A stretch of 64,000 bases of DNA, taken from DATMRF01 sp035566435. Lineage in GTDB: Bacteria; Verrucomicrobiota; Verrucomicrobiia; Limisphaerales; UBA8199. Below the pieces are notes generated by a model. The model was not told the origin of the DNA and did not search any database. It saw nothing but the letters and a program-made list of their open reading frames with translations. The stretch spans positions 1 through 64,000 of the forward strand of contig DATMRF010000028.1 of NCBI GenBank assembly GCA_035566435.1, given 5' to 3'. Of this stretch, positions 34,514 to 44,701 are shown piece after piece. The position numbers and the translations under genes were made by a program. Position 1 is the stretch's first letter, and the number at the start of each line of letters is the position of its first letter.

Positions 34514-37500
34514 TCAGTTGCTGGCGCCAAGCCGGAAGAACATCTGTGGGCTCGAATCATAGGGCAGGGACATTTGGGCTGGCCCATTTGTCCCTACTAC
34601 CGGCGTGCCGTAAGGCACCCAATCCACGAGGTTGGTGGAGCAGAGAGATTGATAAGTCACGCCCGGGATGCCCTGCCAGGTCATGACCATGCCGCCGGGC
34701 TGGTACTGCACAGCCGGGGCCGGTGCGATTGAAGTTACGGCCAGGTAGTTCTGGAGGTCGATGGGAGCCGTGACGTTTCCATAACTCTGCGAGCGGGGCA
34801 CAAAGACCAAACTGCTCATTGTCGGGACAACCGTGACATTGCCGCTGGGGAGCACCTTCAAAGAATAGCTACCGCTGGCATCGGTGTGGGTGGCTGCCAG
34901 ACCGCCATCGGGCTGGAGCAGGACTCCGGTTACAGGCCGATTTTGGGAGTCGGTAACCACACCCTGAATCACCGGCCACTCGATCGCGAAACTGCCGGTA
35001 TAGACCTGTGACATTGGCTGGCCGTAAAGGCTCTGGAGTTGCGAACCAAACGAAAGGCTATAGGAGCCCTCCGCGGTCTGAGGCGGAAAGGTGATTCGCA
35101 CGCTCGTTGGACCGGTCGCGGAGAGGGTCACATCGCCGCTCGCCAAAGGTCCGCCTGGAGCTGACAGGGCGGCGTCTGAACCTGAGACTGTATAGAGATT
35201 GAACGGTGTGTTGAACGTCAAATCGACGCTGCTGATGGCGTAGGTGACGATTCCAGGCGGCGACTGGCTCACTACTTGGAGCGGAGGGATGCTGGCGGAG
35301 TAATAGACGGTTCCGTCGGTGCCGCGGGTGAAGCCGCTGCCGCCTGAGGCCGAAACAATACCGCCAAACACGTTCGCGGGTGAATAGATGGCGATACGGC
35401 CGCCACCGCCGGCGCCGCCGCGGGAAAGCTCACCCGCGCCCCCGTCCGCCGACACGGCGCCGGTGCCCGCGAATGCTGCGGCTGAAATCCAGAGGCTGCC
35501 GCCGGACCCGCCGCCGGCATCATCCTGCAGGCCGGGATTGCCGTTGGCGCTCAACGAGCCGTTAACCGTCAGTACGCGTCCGACGCTCAGGCGCAGGGCG
35601 CCGCCGCCTTCCGAGCCTCCGGTCCAAGTACTGTAGCCAAACCCACCGCTGCTGCCGCGGTCCGTCGGCTGCAACGCCGAGCCATAAGCCGGCCCGCCGG
35701 GTTGCAAAGAGGACGCGCCGCCTTTGCCGCCGTATCCGCCGCCGCTGCCGATGGCGTTCGAAGTCGAGCCGCTTCCGGGGCCTGTCATTCCAGCGTAACC
35801 TTTGCCGTCGAGCGAAAGGTCACCGCCGGATTCGATGAGAACATCCTTGTACACCGTGAGCATGAAATTTGTAGGGTTGGGCGAAACACTCAGCAAGCCA
35901 CCCGGGCCGACATCAAGGTTGCTAAGGAGCAGGAACGAGGTGGTCACGTAAAGCCCCGCTCCATTTCTCACAGTCAGATCGAATGGCGACATCACGCCAG
36001 AAATGGGCGTGTTGGTGCCATAACGGCCTCCGTTATCGACCAGCACCTGGCCCATTACGGATTGCGCTTCAGGCAACGGGTTGTTGCGCTTCAGGTAAAT
36101 CGTGCCGGCGCCACCCCAGCTCGAACCGCCGCCTCCCCCGAAGGCGGTAATAGGGCCCGAGAAGGCGTTCGCGGCGAACTGGAGGGCGATGCGGCCGCCG
36201 CCGCCGCCACCTCCTAGGCCGTTGCCGTCGCCGCCGTTGGCTGAGATGAGGCCCGAGCCGCTGAGTGAGCCGACGATCAGTGAGATGGCGCCGCCGGAAC
36301 CGCCACCCACGCCGGGAACGACGCCGGGCGCGCCGTTGGCCGAAAGCCGTCCGTTGAGGTTTAGCGCGCCCAGGATATTGAGACGAACAAGGCCGCCACC
36401 AGCGCCGCCATTACCGGGCAGATAGCCACCGCCGCCACTGCCGCTATCGCCAGGCAGAAGGAACGAGCCGTAACTTAGCCCGCCGGAGGCTTGAGTGCTG
36501 AAAGCTCCTGAGGCTCCGTAGCCACCGTAGCCGCCACCGCCGCCGAGATACCCGTAGGCTGGAACATTCACAACTCTGCCTCCGCCGGGACCCTGGCCGC
36601 TAGCGTAGCCGGTGCCGTCCGCCACAATGCCGCCTCCTGCTTGAACCGTAGCGCTCGCATTAATTATGACCGATTGACCATTCAGCGACATCCAGCTATT
36701 CGACCCGATCTGCAAGCTGTTCAAGACCTGCCCTCCGGGGGGCACAGCGATGCCTCCGCCTCGAATGACCAAGTCGAAAACGCCGTCAGCGGGCCAGGTC
36801 GTGTTGGTGCCCGATTGGCCGCCGTTATCGACAATGACCTGAGTCGAGGAAGGAGAAGCGCTGGAATTGGTTCTCACGTAAATCGTCCCCGCGCCACCCA
36901 AGGCGTAGCCACCCCCTCCATAGGCGGAGACAGTCCCTCCAAAGGCATTGACGGTACAGAGGATGGCGATTCGGCCGCCGCCGCCGCCGCCGCTCTGCGA
37001 GGTGCCGCTGCCGCCGTTCGCTGAGATCTGGCCCGAGCCGCTGAGCGTGCTCACAGTCAACATGATGCTGCCGCCTGAGCCGCCGGCGCCACCGGACGCT
37101 ACGCCGCTCCTGCCATTGGCTGAGATTCTGCCCGCGACCGTGAGTGTGCCGGTGACGTTCAGGTGAACGATTCCGCCGCCCGCGCCTCCCTGAACGCCCG
37201 CGCCTCCCTGGACGATGGGACTTCCTCCGCCGCTGCCCAACTCCGAAGGCGAAGTGAGCGAACCGTACGTGGCTCCCCCCGTGCCATAAGAACTGGCTCC
37301 GGTCGCACCATAACCTCCGTGGCCGCCACCCCCGCCAGTGTTTCCTAACTGGCCCTCACCGTACCTGCCTGCGCCCGGTCCCTGCCCTGGCCCATACCCG
37401 CCGCTATCAGCCACGATGCCACCGCCGGCCTGAACGGTCGCGTTGCCTGTTATCGTGAGTGTTTGCTCGGAGCCGAGCAGGAGGCTGCCTGGCCCGATGA

Positions 37501-40297
37501 GGAGGTTGCCTATAATCTGTGCACTCGGCAGCGTCACAGTCGCGCCGCCGGTGATCGTGAGGTCAAGCGTCGCGCCCGCCGACCAGGTCGTAGTCGCACC
37601 GGGACTGCCGCCGTTATCGATGACCAACTGGCCGTAGGCCTGGTTGTTGGCTCGTGTAAAAATGGTTCCGGCGCCGCCGTGGTTGGTACCGTTCCCGCCC
37701 TGCGCCGCGAGAACACCGGAAAATGCGTTGGCGTTGTATTGAATCGATATGCGCCCTCCGCCGCCACCACCCCCAACCCCATTGCCGGCGCCGCCGTTCG
37801 CAGAGAGGGTGCCCAACCCGGACAAACCGCCCACCGTGAGCCAAAGGCTGCCGCCGGAACCGCCGCCACCACCTGGCGTGACCCCGCTGCTGCCGTTGGC
37901 GGTGAGGAGGCCATCAATGTCGAGAGTGCCGGACACGGTCAGATGAAGGGCGCCGCCGCCGGCGCCACCGGGGTTAGAGTTGGAATAGAGCCCGCCCCCG
38001 CTGCCACGGTCTATCGGGGAGATTAGCGAACCATATGTCGTCCCGCCACTAGGTGAAGTGGAGAGAGTCGGGCCGGCTCCGTTACCTCCATAACCACCGT
38101 ATCCGCCTCCGCCACCAGTGTAGCCACCCCCGGTTAGAGGGAGGAGTTTTCCGGCTCCTGGACCGCTGCCCGAAGCGTACCCGGCGCCGTCGGCGATAAT
38201 CGCGCCGCCGAGCTGGACCGTGACGTTGCCGGAAGCATTCAGGGTCTGAGGAAGTTGGTTGCTTAACACGAGCCAGCCATTCGAAGCCACGAGCAGGTTG
38301 CCGACTGAAAACTGGCTCAGCACCGAGGCGACAGCACCGCCTTGGATCGTGACGTCAAGGCCTTGACTGGGGAGCGGCGTCGCGGCGGTGTTGGTTCCCA
38401 TCGCACCGCCGTTATCCACCAGGAGTTGCCCAAGGAACTGAGAGCGGCCGAGCGTATAGATCGTGCCCGCGCCACCTTTGAAATAACCGCCGCCGCCGTG
38501 TGCGGAAATCGCGCCAAAGAATAAATTCCCGCTCGACTGAATGGCTATCCGGCCCCCCGCGCCTCCCCCGCCGGCATACAAGCCAAGCCCGTTGCCGGTG
38601 CCACCGTTGGCTGAGATCACGCCGCCACCGGCAAGGGTCCCGACGTTCAGCCAAACACTGCCGCCTGAACCGCCACCGCTGCCGTCAGTGACACCTGCGC
38701 CGCCGTTGGCGGAGATCTGACCGTTCACGACCAGCGTGCCTCTCACGCTAAGGTGAATTGCGCCGCCGCCCGCGCTGCCCGGGCTGAGGGACGAGACAGC
38801 GGCACCGCCGCTGCCCAGGTCCGTCGGTGCCGAGAAAGAGCCGTAACTAAGGCCGCCCACGGCGGTCGAAGGGCCGCCGTTGCCTCCGTTCCCGCCGTAA
38901 GCGCCTCCGCCGCCGACGAACACCGGATACGTGTTGCCTCGGCCGGAGCCTCTACCCTGATTCGCAGGAAAACCTGAGACATCGGCAGTAATGCCTCCGC
39001 CGAAGTCGATGGTGACATTGCCGTTCGCTGTAAGTTGGGCAGACGCCAGGTTACTGACGCTCAGCCAGGCGTTCGAATGGAGCACCAGGTTGCCAATGGT
39101 CTGGCTGCCGGGCATCGAGAGAACCGCGCCGCCCTGGGCAGTCAGGTCAAAGGGCGCCTGGCTTTGCAGAACGGTCGTCATTCCGGCCGGGCCGGCGTTA
39201 TCGACCAAAACCTGGCCCGTCTTTCCGTCGGGCGTGGTGCAAATCGTCCCTGCGCCGCCATACGAGTAACCGCTGCCGCCGAACGCAGTAGTGCGCCCAA
39301 GGAACACGTTAATGCCGGCTTGCAAAGCAATACGCCCGCCGCCGCCGCCGCCGCCCGCTGGCAACTCGCCTCTGCCGCCGTTGGCCGAGACGATTCCGGA
39401 GCCGGCGAAGGTCTGCGCTATGAGCCAGATGCTGCCGCCAGAGCCGCCGCCCGTGCGGTCGGTTACGGCGTCGGCCCCGTTGGCTGAGATAACGCCATCG
39501 ACCAGCAGCGCGCCGCCCACCACAAGTTTGACGTCTCCGCCGCCCGTGCCGCCGCCGCCGCTGCCCTTGTCGGTCGGTTGCTGGGGTGTTTCGTAGACCG
39601 CGCCGATGCCGTCCAGGCCCGCGCCGTAGCCGCCATTGCCGCCGTGCCCCGCGCCGCCGCCGCTGAGCGGACTCCCAACCGTGCTGCCTCTGCCGGGACC
39701 CTGGCCGCCGCCGTAACCCTTTCCATCGACGTTGATGTTGCCCCCGGCCTCGATCAGCACGCTATTGGTTACGGTTAGGGTCAGACCAGTGGGCACACTC
39801 GGCCCGTAGTATTGGTAATCGACCAGATTGGTGCTGCCCTCGGGAATCGCCGAACCGGGAAGGATTTGAACCCAGGTCGAGCCGCCGCTCTGGAGACTGA
39901 CCTGGTAATCCTGGCCGTTGGTGTAAACCACGGTGCCGGAGAGGTCCCTTACCACCACCGTCGAGAGGATGGCATTGGAGAAATTGAGCGCCGCGATGAG
40001 GGTGCTGCTGAGCGCATGCGGCTCGCCGGCAACGCTGAAGATGTTGGGCGGGAACGCTCCGTTGGCCAAAAAGGTATGCGTCACGATGCCGCCGTTGAGA
40101 ATCTGCAAACTGTTGAATGCATGCGGCCCATCGACGGTGAGCGTGCAGTTGGTCACCACGACGTCGAGGCCATCGAAACTCGTGTCAAGAACGCCGATTT
40201 GGGCGTCACCGGTGAAGGTGATTGCTAACGAGGGGAACGGCAGGACGAGCAGACCAGCCAGGAACAGAGCAAAACGGGCGGAGGGGTTCTCTTTCAT
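34514..40297 (-). CDS. Giant glycine-rich repeat surface protein (1927 aa)
   Basis: A signal peptide (ARFALFLAGLLVLPFPSLAI) is followed by about 1700 residues built from roughly seven repeats of 210-240 residues. Each repeat reads in the order: QTIGNLVL-type strand segment, NVTIDFGGGITAD-type, GGGGAYGGNGGNGG-type glycine run, GSGGGSGGSVWLNV-type, ISANGGTGNGLG and GGGGAGGRIAI, GGAGTIYT, GQLLVDNGG. The layout suggests a repetitive beta-solenoid with glycine-rich loops. The last 250 residues hold Ig/CNA_B-like modules (GVVTDSQNRPVTGVLLQPDG) and an end module TWQGIPGVTYQSLCSTNLVDW...MFFRLGASN typical of Verrucomicrobia secreted proteins. It is probably an adhesin or matrix protein; the function is inferred. 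Confidence 0.8.
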   Translation of the reverse strand: MKENPSARFALFLAGLLVLPFPSLAITFTGDAQIGVLDTSFDGLDVVVTNCTLTVDGPHAFNSLQILNGGIVTHTFLANGAFPPNIFSVAGEPHALSSTLIAALNFSNAILSTVVVRDLSGTVVYTNGQDYQVSLQSGGSTWVQILPGSAIPEGSTNLVDYQYYGPSVPTGLTLTVTNSVLIEAGGNINVDGKGYGGGQGPGRGSTVGSPLSGGGAGHGGNGGYGAGLDGIGAVYETPQQPTDKGSGGGGTGGGDVKLVVGGALLVDGVISANGADAVTDRTGGGSGGSIWLIAQTFAGSGIVSANGGRGELPAGGGGGGGRIALQAGINVFLGRTTAFGGSGYSYGGAGTICTTPDGKTGQVLVDNAGPAGMTTVLQSQAPFDLTAQGGAVLSMPGSQTIGNLVLHSNAWLSVSNLASAQLTANGNVTIDFGGGITADVSGFPANQGRGSGRGNTYPVFVGGGGAYGGNGGNGGPSTAVGGLSYGSFSAPTDLGSGGAAVSSLSPGSAGGGAIHLSVRGTLVVNGQISANGGAGVTDGSGGGSGGSVWLNVGTLAGGGVISANGGTGNGLGLYAGGGGAGGRIAIQSSGNLFFGAISAHGGGGYFKGGAGTIYTLGRSQFLGQLLVDNGGAMGTNTAATPLPSQGLDVTIQGGAVASVLSQFSVGNLLVASNGWLVLSNQLPQTLNASGNVTVQLGGAIIADGAGYASGSGPGAGKLLPLTGGGYTGGGGGYGGYGGNGAGPTLSTSPSGGTTYGSLISPIDRGSGGGLYSNSNPGGAGGGALHLTVSGTLDIDGLLTANGSSGVTPGGGGGSGGSLWLTVGGLSGLGTLSANGGAGNGVGGGGGGGRISIQYNANAFSGVLAAQGGNGTNHGGAGTIFTRANNQAYGQLVIDNGGSPGATTTWSAGATLDLTITGGATVTLPSAQIIGNLLIGPGSLLLGSEQTLTITGNATVQAGGGIVADSGGYGPGQGPGAGRYGEGQLGNTGGGGGHGGYGATGASSYGTGGATYGSLTSPSELGSGGGSPIVQGGAGVQGGAGGGIVHLNVTGTLTVAGRISANGRSGVASGGAGGSGGSIMLTVSTLSGSGQISANGGSGTSQSGGGGGGRIAILCTVNAFGGTVSAYGGGGYALGGAGTIYVRTNSSASPSSTQVIVDNGGQSGTNTTWPADGVFDLVIRGGGIAVPPGGQVLNSLQIGSNSWMSLNGQSVIINASATVQAGGGIVADGTGYASGQGPGGGRVVNVPAYGYLGGGGGYGGYGASGAFSTQASGGLSYGSFLLPGDSGSGGGGYLPGNGGAGGGLVRLNILGALNLNGRLSANGAPGVVPGVGGGSGGAISLIVGSLSGSGLISANGGDGNGLGGGGGGGRIALQFAANAFSGPITAFGGGGGSSWGGAGTIYLKRNNPLPEAQSVMGQVLVDNGGRYGTNTPISGVMSPFDLTVRNGAGLYVTTSFLLLSNLDVGPGGLLSVSPNPTNFMLTVYKDVLIESGGDLSLDGKGYAGMTGPGSGSTSNAIGSGGGYGGKGGASSLQPGGPAYGSALQPTDRGSSGGFGYSTWTGGSEGGGALRLSVGRVLTVNGSLSANGNPGLQDDAGGGSGGSLWISAAAFAGTGAVSADGGAGELSRGGAGGGGRIAIYSPANVFGGIVSASGGSGFTRGTDGTVYYSASIPPLQVVSQSPPGIVTYAISSVDLTFNTPFNLYTVSGSDAALSAPGGPLASGDVTLSATGPTSVRITFPPQTAEGSYSLSFGSQLQSLYGQPMSQVYTGSFAIEWPVIQGVVTDSQNRPVTGVLLQPDGGLAATHTDASGSYSLKVLPSGNVTVVPTMSSLVFVPRSQSYGNVTAPIDLQNYLAVTSIAPAPAVQYQPGGMVMTWQGIPGVTYQSLCSTNLVDWVPYGTPVVGTNGPAQMSLPYDSSPQMFFRLGASN

Positions 40298-40688
40298 GGG
40301 CGAGCAGAGTTGAGTTATTGACGATTAACTTCCAAGGCCAAAGGACCCGCCAAGGTCCTTGTGTTCACGCTAGCATGGACGATGCCGAGTCCCAATACGG
40401 GCTAAAAATGGGCTAATCCAGCCCGCCGCCAGCGTGATTTTCACGCATATTGCGTGAGGGTCACGCATCCGATTCTGCCACTGCGCGCCGGTTCTGAGAA
40501 GTGTGCGTTCACGTGCACACCCTGTGCGTTCCACTGCACAGGTCGGCTAGTTGAGGGTTGAGGGTCGGGCGCGGACGTGCTAGGTATCTGCTCGTAACAC
40601 CCGGTTTTTGTATGGATTCGTTTGCCCATGGACGTACGAGCCCTCTTGCTCGTCCGCCAAAACTCATGCCCACTAACCACCATTCTCG
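40298..40688. other. Divergent intergenic region with palindromes
   Basis: It separates the giant protein gene (minus) from the tricorn gene (plus). CACGCATATTGCGTG (40442-40456) is a perfect palindrome with a TAT centre, followed by another TCACGCAT at 40461-40468. GTGCGTTCACGTGCAC and TGTGCGTTCCACTGCAC lie at 40502-40540. These repeated GCGT/ACGC motifs could be regulator sites. A short-period block, TTGAGGGTTGAGGGTCGGG, lies at 40551-40569. Confidence 0.5.
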
Positions 40689-43600
40689 ATGAAAAGACTG
40701 TTCTTGTTGGTCGCCTGCCTGGCGCTTCCGGTCCATGGTTCGGCCTGGGCCCAACCGGCCCTGAAACCGCTACTCATGCAATCGCCAACCCTGAGCCAGA
40801 CGCATATTTGCTTTGCTTACGGCGGGAATATCTGGGTCGTTGCGCGGGCAGGCGGCGAGGCGCGGCGGCTGGTCGCGGGCAGCGGCCTGCTCAGCGGTCC
40901 GGTCTTTTCGCCCGCCGGCACGCGGGTCGCCTACACCGGCGACTACGACGGGAATCAGGACGTCTATGTGGTGGCGGCGGGGGGCGGCGAGCCCCGTCGG
41001 CTGACCAGTCATCCGGCGACCGATGTCGCGGTGGGCTGGACACCCGACGGCAAGACCGTGCTGTTCCGATCTACGCGGTCCAGTTATTCGCGCTTCGAGC
41101 GCCTGTTCACGGTGTCGGTGGACGGCGGCCTGCCTGCGGAGCTGCCGCTGCCGATGGGTGTGCAGGGCACCTATTCCGCGGACGGCAAGCAACTGGCCTA
41201 CGTGCCGCGATGGAATCGGCGTCTCGGAGCGGTTGATGCTTACATTGCCATTAAGCAATATCGCGGTGGCCTGACTTCGCCCATCTGGATCGCGAACCTG
41301 GAGGAGTCGCACGTCGAGAAACTGCCGCGTGAAAACTCGAACGACTTCAACCCGATGTGGAGCGGCGGCAAAATCTACTTTCTGTCCGACCGCAGCGGGC
41401 CGGTGACGCTGTTCAGTTACGACCTAAAGTCGCACGAGGTGAAGCAACTCGTCGCGAATGACGGCTTCGATTTGAAATCCGCGGCTCTGAGCCAGGGCGC
41501 GATCGTCTATGAGCAACTCGGTGCGCTCTACCTTTACGACCTCACGAAGGGGAAGACTCAACGGGTGCCGGTGACCCTGGCGGGGGACATGGCGCAGTTG
41601 CGGCCACATTTCGAAACCCTTGGGCCGAAGAAAATCGACAACGCCGCACTCTCGCCGAGCGGAGCGCGCGCGGTCTTCGAGGCGCACGGCGAAATCTTCA
41701 CAGTGCCCGCCGAGAAGGGGGACATCCGCAATCTCACCCGCACACCGCGAGAGGCGGAGCGCGACCCAACCTGGTCGCCCGACGGCAAATGGATCGCGTA
41801 TTTTTCGGACGAATCCGGCGAGTACGCGCTGCACCTCAAGGACCCGGGCGGGTTGCTCCCGGCACGGAAGATTGACCTCGGCACGCCCCCGTCATTTTTC
41901 TACGAGCCGGTCTGGTCTCCCGACAGCAAGAAGATCGCCTACCGTGACAAGCGCTTGAACCTTTGGTTTGTCGAGATCGACAAGCCAACGCCGGTCAAGG
42001 TCGATACGGACCGGTTCGACAGTCCGCTCCACCGATTTGACGCCGTGTGGTCGCCCGACAGCGCCTGGCTCGCGTACACCAAGCAGCTCGAAAACCACCT
42101 GCGCGCCGTCTTCGTTTACGAGCTTGCCAGGGCCAAAGCTACGCGGGTTACTGACGGCATGAGCGACGCGCTTTTCGCGGCCTTCGACGCTAACGGGAAG
42201 TATCTCTATTTCACTGCGAGCACAGATATAGGGCTCAGCACCGGTTGGCTCGACATGACGAGTGAGGCTCATCCGGTGACGCGCAGCGCATACGTGGTCG
42301 TGCTCAAGCGGGACGAGCCGTCGCCGCTCGCGCCGGAGAGCGACGAAGAGAAAGGCGACGAAGCGAAGAAGGAGGAGGACAGGCCGCTCGACACGGCGGC
42401 GAGCGCCGACAGGCCAGTGGAGCAGCCCGCCAAAGAGGCAGCGAAGGTGTCCGACAACGAGAAGCCGTCGGAAGAATCCGTGGAAAAAGGGGAGACCAAA
42501 GACAAGAAAAGCGGCGGCACGAACAAGGAGCCGGTCAAGGTGGTCATCGACTTCGAACACCTGGACCAGCGGGTGCTCGCGTTGCCGATACCGGCGCGCA
42601 ACTACCTGGGGCTTGCGGCCGGCAAGGAAGGCATCCTTTATCTGGAGGAAGGCGCGCTGGTGGAGACGGGCGGGGAGGACGCCGGCAAGGTCACGGTGCA
42701 GCGTTTCGACCTGAAGACGCGCAAGACGGAGAAACTCGTTGAGGGCGTGACCGGTTTCCACCTGGCCGCCAAAGGCGCCAAGATGCTTTATCTGCAGGAC
42801 AACAAATGGTACATCGCCGCCGCCGACAAGGCGCCCAAGGCCGGCGAGGGGGCACTGAAGCTCGACAATTTCGAGGTTTATGTCGAACCGCGCGAGGAAT
42901 GGCGCCAGATGTACAATGAGGTTTGGCGGATCGAGCGCGACTTCTTTTACGACCCGCATTATCACGGACTTGACCTGGGGCAAGCCCGCCGCGCCTACGA
43001 ACCGTTCCTTGACGGCGTCGCCAGCCGCGCCGATTTGAATTACCTGTTCGCCGATATGCTTGCAAATCTCAACGTGCTGCATATGTATGTTGGAGGCGGC
43101 ATGCGCCCTGAGCCGCAGCCCGTCAAGGTTGGACTGCTCGGCGCGGACTATAAGCTGGAGAATGGGCGCTACCGTTTCGCGCGGGTATTCGACGGGGAGA
43201 ACTGGAACCCGCAGCTCAAAGCGCCGCTGACCCAGCCGGGCGTGAATGTCCAACCGGGTGGATACCTGCTGGCTGTCAACGGCCGCGATCTGCGCGCGAC
43301 GGACGAGGTCTATGGCTTCTTCCTGGAAACGGCCGGCAAACAGGTCGTTCTGAAAGTTGGACCGGACCCTGACGGCACCGGCGCGCGTGAGGTCAATGTT
43401 GTGCCCGTCGATAGCGAGGCGGCGCTGCGGAGCCTCGCTTGGATTGAGGGGAACAGGCGCAAGGTCACCGAGCTGAGCGGCGGGCGTCTGGCCTATGTCT
43501 ACCTGCCGAACACGGCGGGCGCGGGGTTCACGAATTTTAATCGCTACTACTTTGCGCAAGTAGGCAAGGAAGGGGCGGTCATCGACGAGCGCTTCAATGG

Positions 43601-44105
43601 CGGCGGCCAGCTTGCCGACTATATCATCGATTACCTGCGTCGCCCGCTCTTGAGCTTCAACTTGTCGCGGGAAGGAGAGACGGGCAGCTCGCCACAAGAG
43701 GCAATTTACGGGCCCAAGGCGATGATCATCAACGAATTTGCCGGATCGGGCGGCGATGCAATGCCGTGGTATTTCCGGAAGACGGGCATCGGCCCGCTCA
43801 TCGGCGAACGCACATGGGGGGGACTGGTCGGAATCGGCGGTTATCCGCCGCTGATGGACGGCGGCAGGGTGACGGCGCCACGCTGGGCGCTTTACGGCCT
43901 GAAGGGGGAATGGGAGGTCGAGAACCACGGCATCGCGCCCGATGTCGAGGTGGAACTCGACCCGCAACTCGTGCGCCAGGGCCACGATCCGCAGCTCGAA
44001 AAGGCGGTCGCGGTGGTGCTCGATGCGCTCCAGAAGAACCCGCTGCCGAAATATCCTCAACCCGCCTACCCGGACTACCACCCGCATGTGCCCACGTGGA
44101 AGTGA
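40689..44105 (+). CDS. Tricorn-like S41 protease with beta-propellers
   Basis: A 1138-residue exported tricorn homologue. The signal peptide is LFLLVACLALPVHGSAWA. The six- and seven-bladed propellers show repeated WSPDGKWIAYFSDESGEYAL and WSPDSKKIAYRDKRLNLW units. A highly charged, low-complexity insert (about 540-615) precedes the second part. The C1 helical domain follows (EEWRQMYNEVWRIERDFFYD), then a PDZ domain (VQPGGYLLAVNGRDL) and the C2 S41 catalytic domain. NVLHMYVGGG has the predicted catalytic His (about 797) and NEFAGSGGDAMPWY the nucleophile Ser (about 1019). GERTWGGLVGIGGYPPLMDGG closes the site. Tricorn degrades oligopeptides downstream of larger proteases; this form acts outside the cytoplasm. 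Confidence 0.92.
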   Translation: MKRLFLLVACLALPVHGSAWAQPALKPLLMQSPTLSQTHICFAYGGNIWVVARAGGEARRLVAGSGLLSGPVFSPAGTRVAYTGDYDGNQDVYVVAAGGGEPRRLTSHPATDVAVGWTPDGKTVLFRSTRSSYSRFERLFTVSVDGGLPAELPLPMGVQGTYSADGKQLAYVPRWNRRLGAVDAYIAIKQYRGGLTSPIWIANLEESHVEKLPRENSNDFNPMWSGGKIYFLSDRSGPVTLFSYDLKSHEVKQLVANDGFDLKSAALSQGAIVYEQLGALYLYDLTKGKTQRVPVTLAGDMAQLRPHFETLGPKKIDNAALSPSGARAVFEAHGEIFTVPAEKGDIRNLTRTPREAERDPTWSPDGKWIAYFSDESGEYALHLKDPGGLLPARKIDLGTPPSFFYEPVWSPDSKKIAYRDKRLNLWFVEIDKPTPVKVDTDRFDSPLHRFDAVWSPDSAWLAYTKQLENHLRAVFVYELARAKATRVTDGMSDALFAAFDANGKYLYFTASTDIGLSTGWLDMTSEAHPVTRSAYVVVLKRDEPSPLAPESDEEKGDEAKKEEDRPLDTAASADRPVEQPAKEAAKVSDNEKPSEESVEKGETKDKKSGGTNKEPVKVVIDFEHLDQRVLALPIPARNYLGLAAGKEGILYLEEGALVETGGEDAGKVTVQRFDLKTRKTEKLVEGVTGFHLAAKGAKMLYLQDNKWYIAAADKAPKAGEGALKLDNFEVYVEPREEWRQMYNEVWRIERDFFYDPHYHGLDLGQARRAYEPFLDGVASRADLNYLFADMLANLNVLHMYVGGGMRPEPQPVKVGLLGADYKLENGRYRFARVFDGENWNPQLKAPLTQPGVNVQPGGYLLAVNGRDLRATDEVYGFFLETAGKQVVLKVGPDPDGTGAREVNVVPVDSEAALRSLAWIEGNRRKVTELSGGRLAYVYLPNTAGAGFTNFNRYYFAQVGKEGAVIDERFNGGGQLADYIIDYLRRPLLSFNLSREGETGSSPQEAIYGPKAMIINEFAGSGGDAMPWYFRKTGIGPLIGERTWGGLVGIGGYPPLMDGGRVTAPRWALYGLKGEWEVENHGIAPDVEVELDPQLVRQGHDPQLEKAVAVVLDALQKNPLPKYPQPAYPDYHPHVPTWK

Positions 44106-44264
44106 GAAGCGAGAGCGGGGGCGACTGGACCAAGCCTTGTCCAGGTGTTGAAGAAGGGACAGCAGAGAAGACAGAGCTTCAAATGCAAGCCGGTTGCGGC
44201 TGCGGCGGCACGGTGCGTGAGCGGCGGGACTGTTCAAGAAAGAGAGTTCGTGCTAGGGTTTGTC

Positions 44265-44585
44265 ATGGCACTGGATGGAACTGCGCGACGGCGGTTGGTG
44301 GGTGCGGTGGCGTTGCTGGCGGCGCTGGGGATGCTGGTATGCGGGCAGACGGTGCTCGCAGGACGGCTGGAGGGTGGATCTTTCTTGTTGTATTGGCTGT
44401 TTTGTTTTGGATTCACGTTCCTCGCCATGCTGGTTGCGCTTTGGGATGCGCGCGCGCTGCGCCACCGGAGCCGGCAGGCGGAGCGCGAGTTACTGCACAG
44501 TACGCTCGAGGAGATTATCACGGAGGCGAAGGCGCGCGAAGCCAGGGGCGGGACTGAGGTCCAAAGGCCAAGGTCGAAGGTCTAA
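44265..44585 (+). CDS. Small membrane protein with two TM segments
   Basis: A 106-residue protein I do not recognise. The start (MALDGTARRRL) is cationic. Hydrophobic segments lie at about 11-31 (LVGAVALLAALGMLVCGQTV) and 41-62 (FLLYWLFCFGFTFLAMLVAL), followed by a cytoplasmic amphipathic, coiled-coil-like tail (RSRQAERELLHSTLEEIITE). AGGG lies a few bases upstream of the ATG at 44265; the frame is open further back without homology. It sits between the tricorn and SirB1-like genes on the same strand. Confidence 0.6.
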   Translation: MALDGTARRRLVGAVALLAALGMLVCGQTVLAGRLEGGSFLLYWLFCFGFTFLAMLVALWDARALRHRSRQAERELLHSTLEEIITEAKAREARGGTEVQRPRSKV

Positions 44586-44701
44586 AGTCCGGAGCGCGAG
44601 GGGCCGAGGACAGTAATCAGTGATTGGTGAGTGAGTTTTTTCGAAGAGTTTCTTGAAGTTCGGCGGGCGATTTGGTTTACTGTCGGGGACGTACCGCGGG
44701 T

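Noticed and set aside
41892..44237. A 781-codon open frame opposite the tricorn-like gene
   Set aside because: It has no family resemblance, and the plus strand encodes a clear propeller/S41 protease with all motifs.
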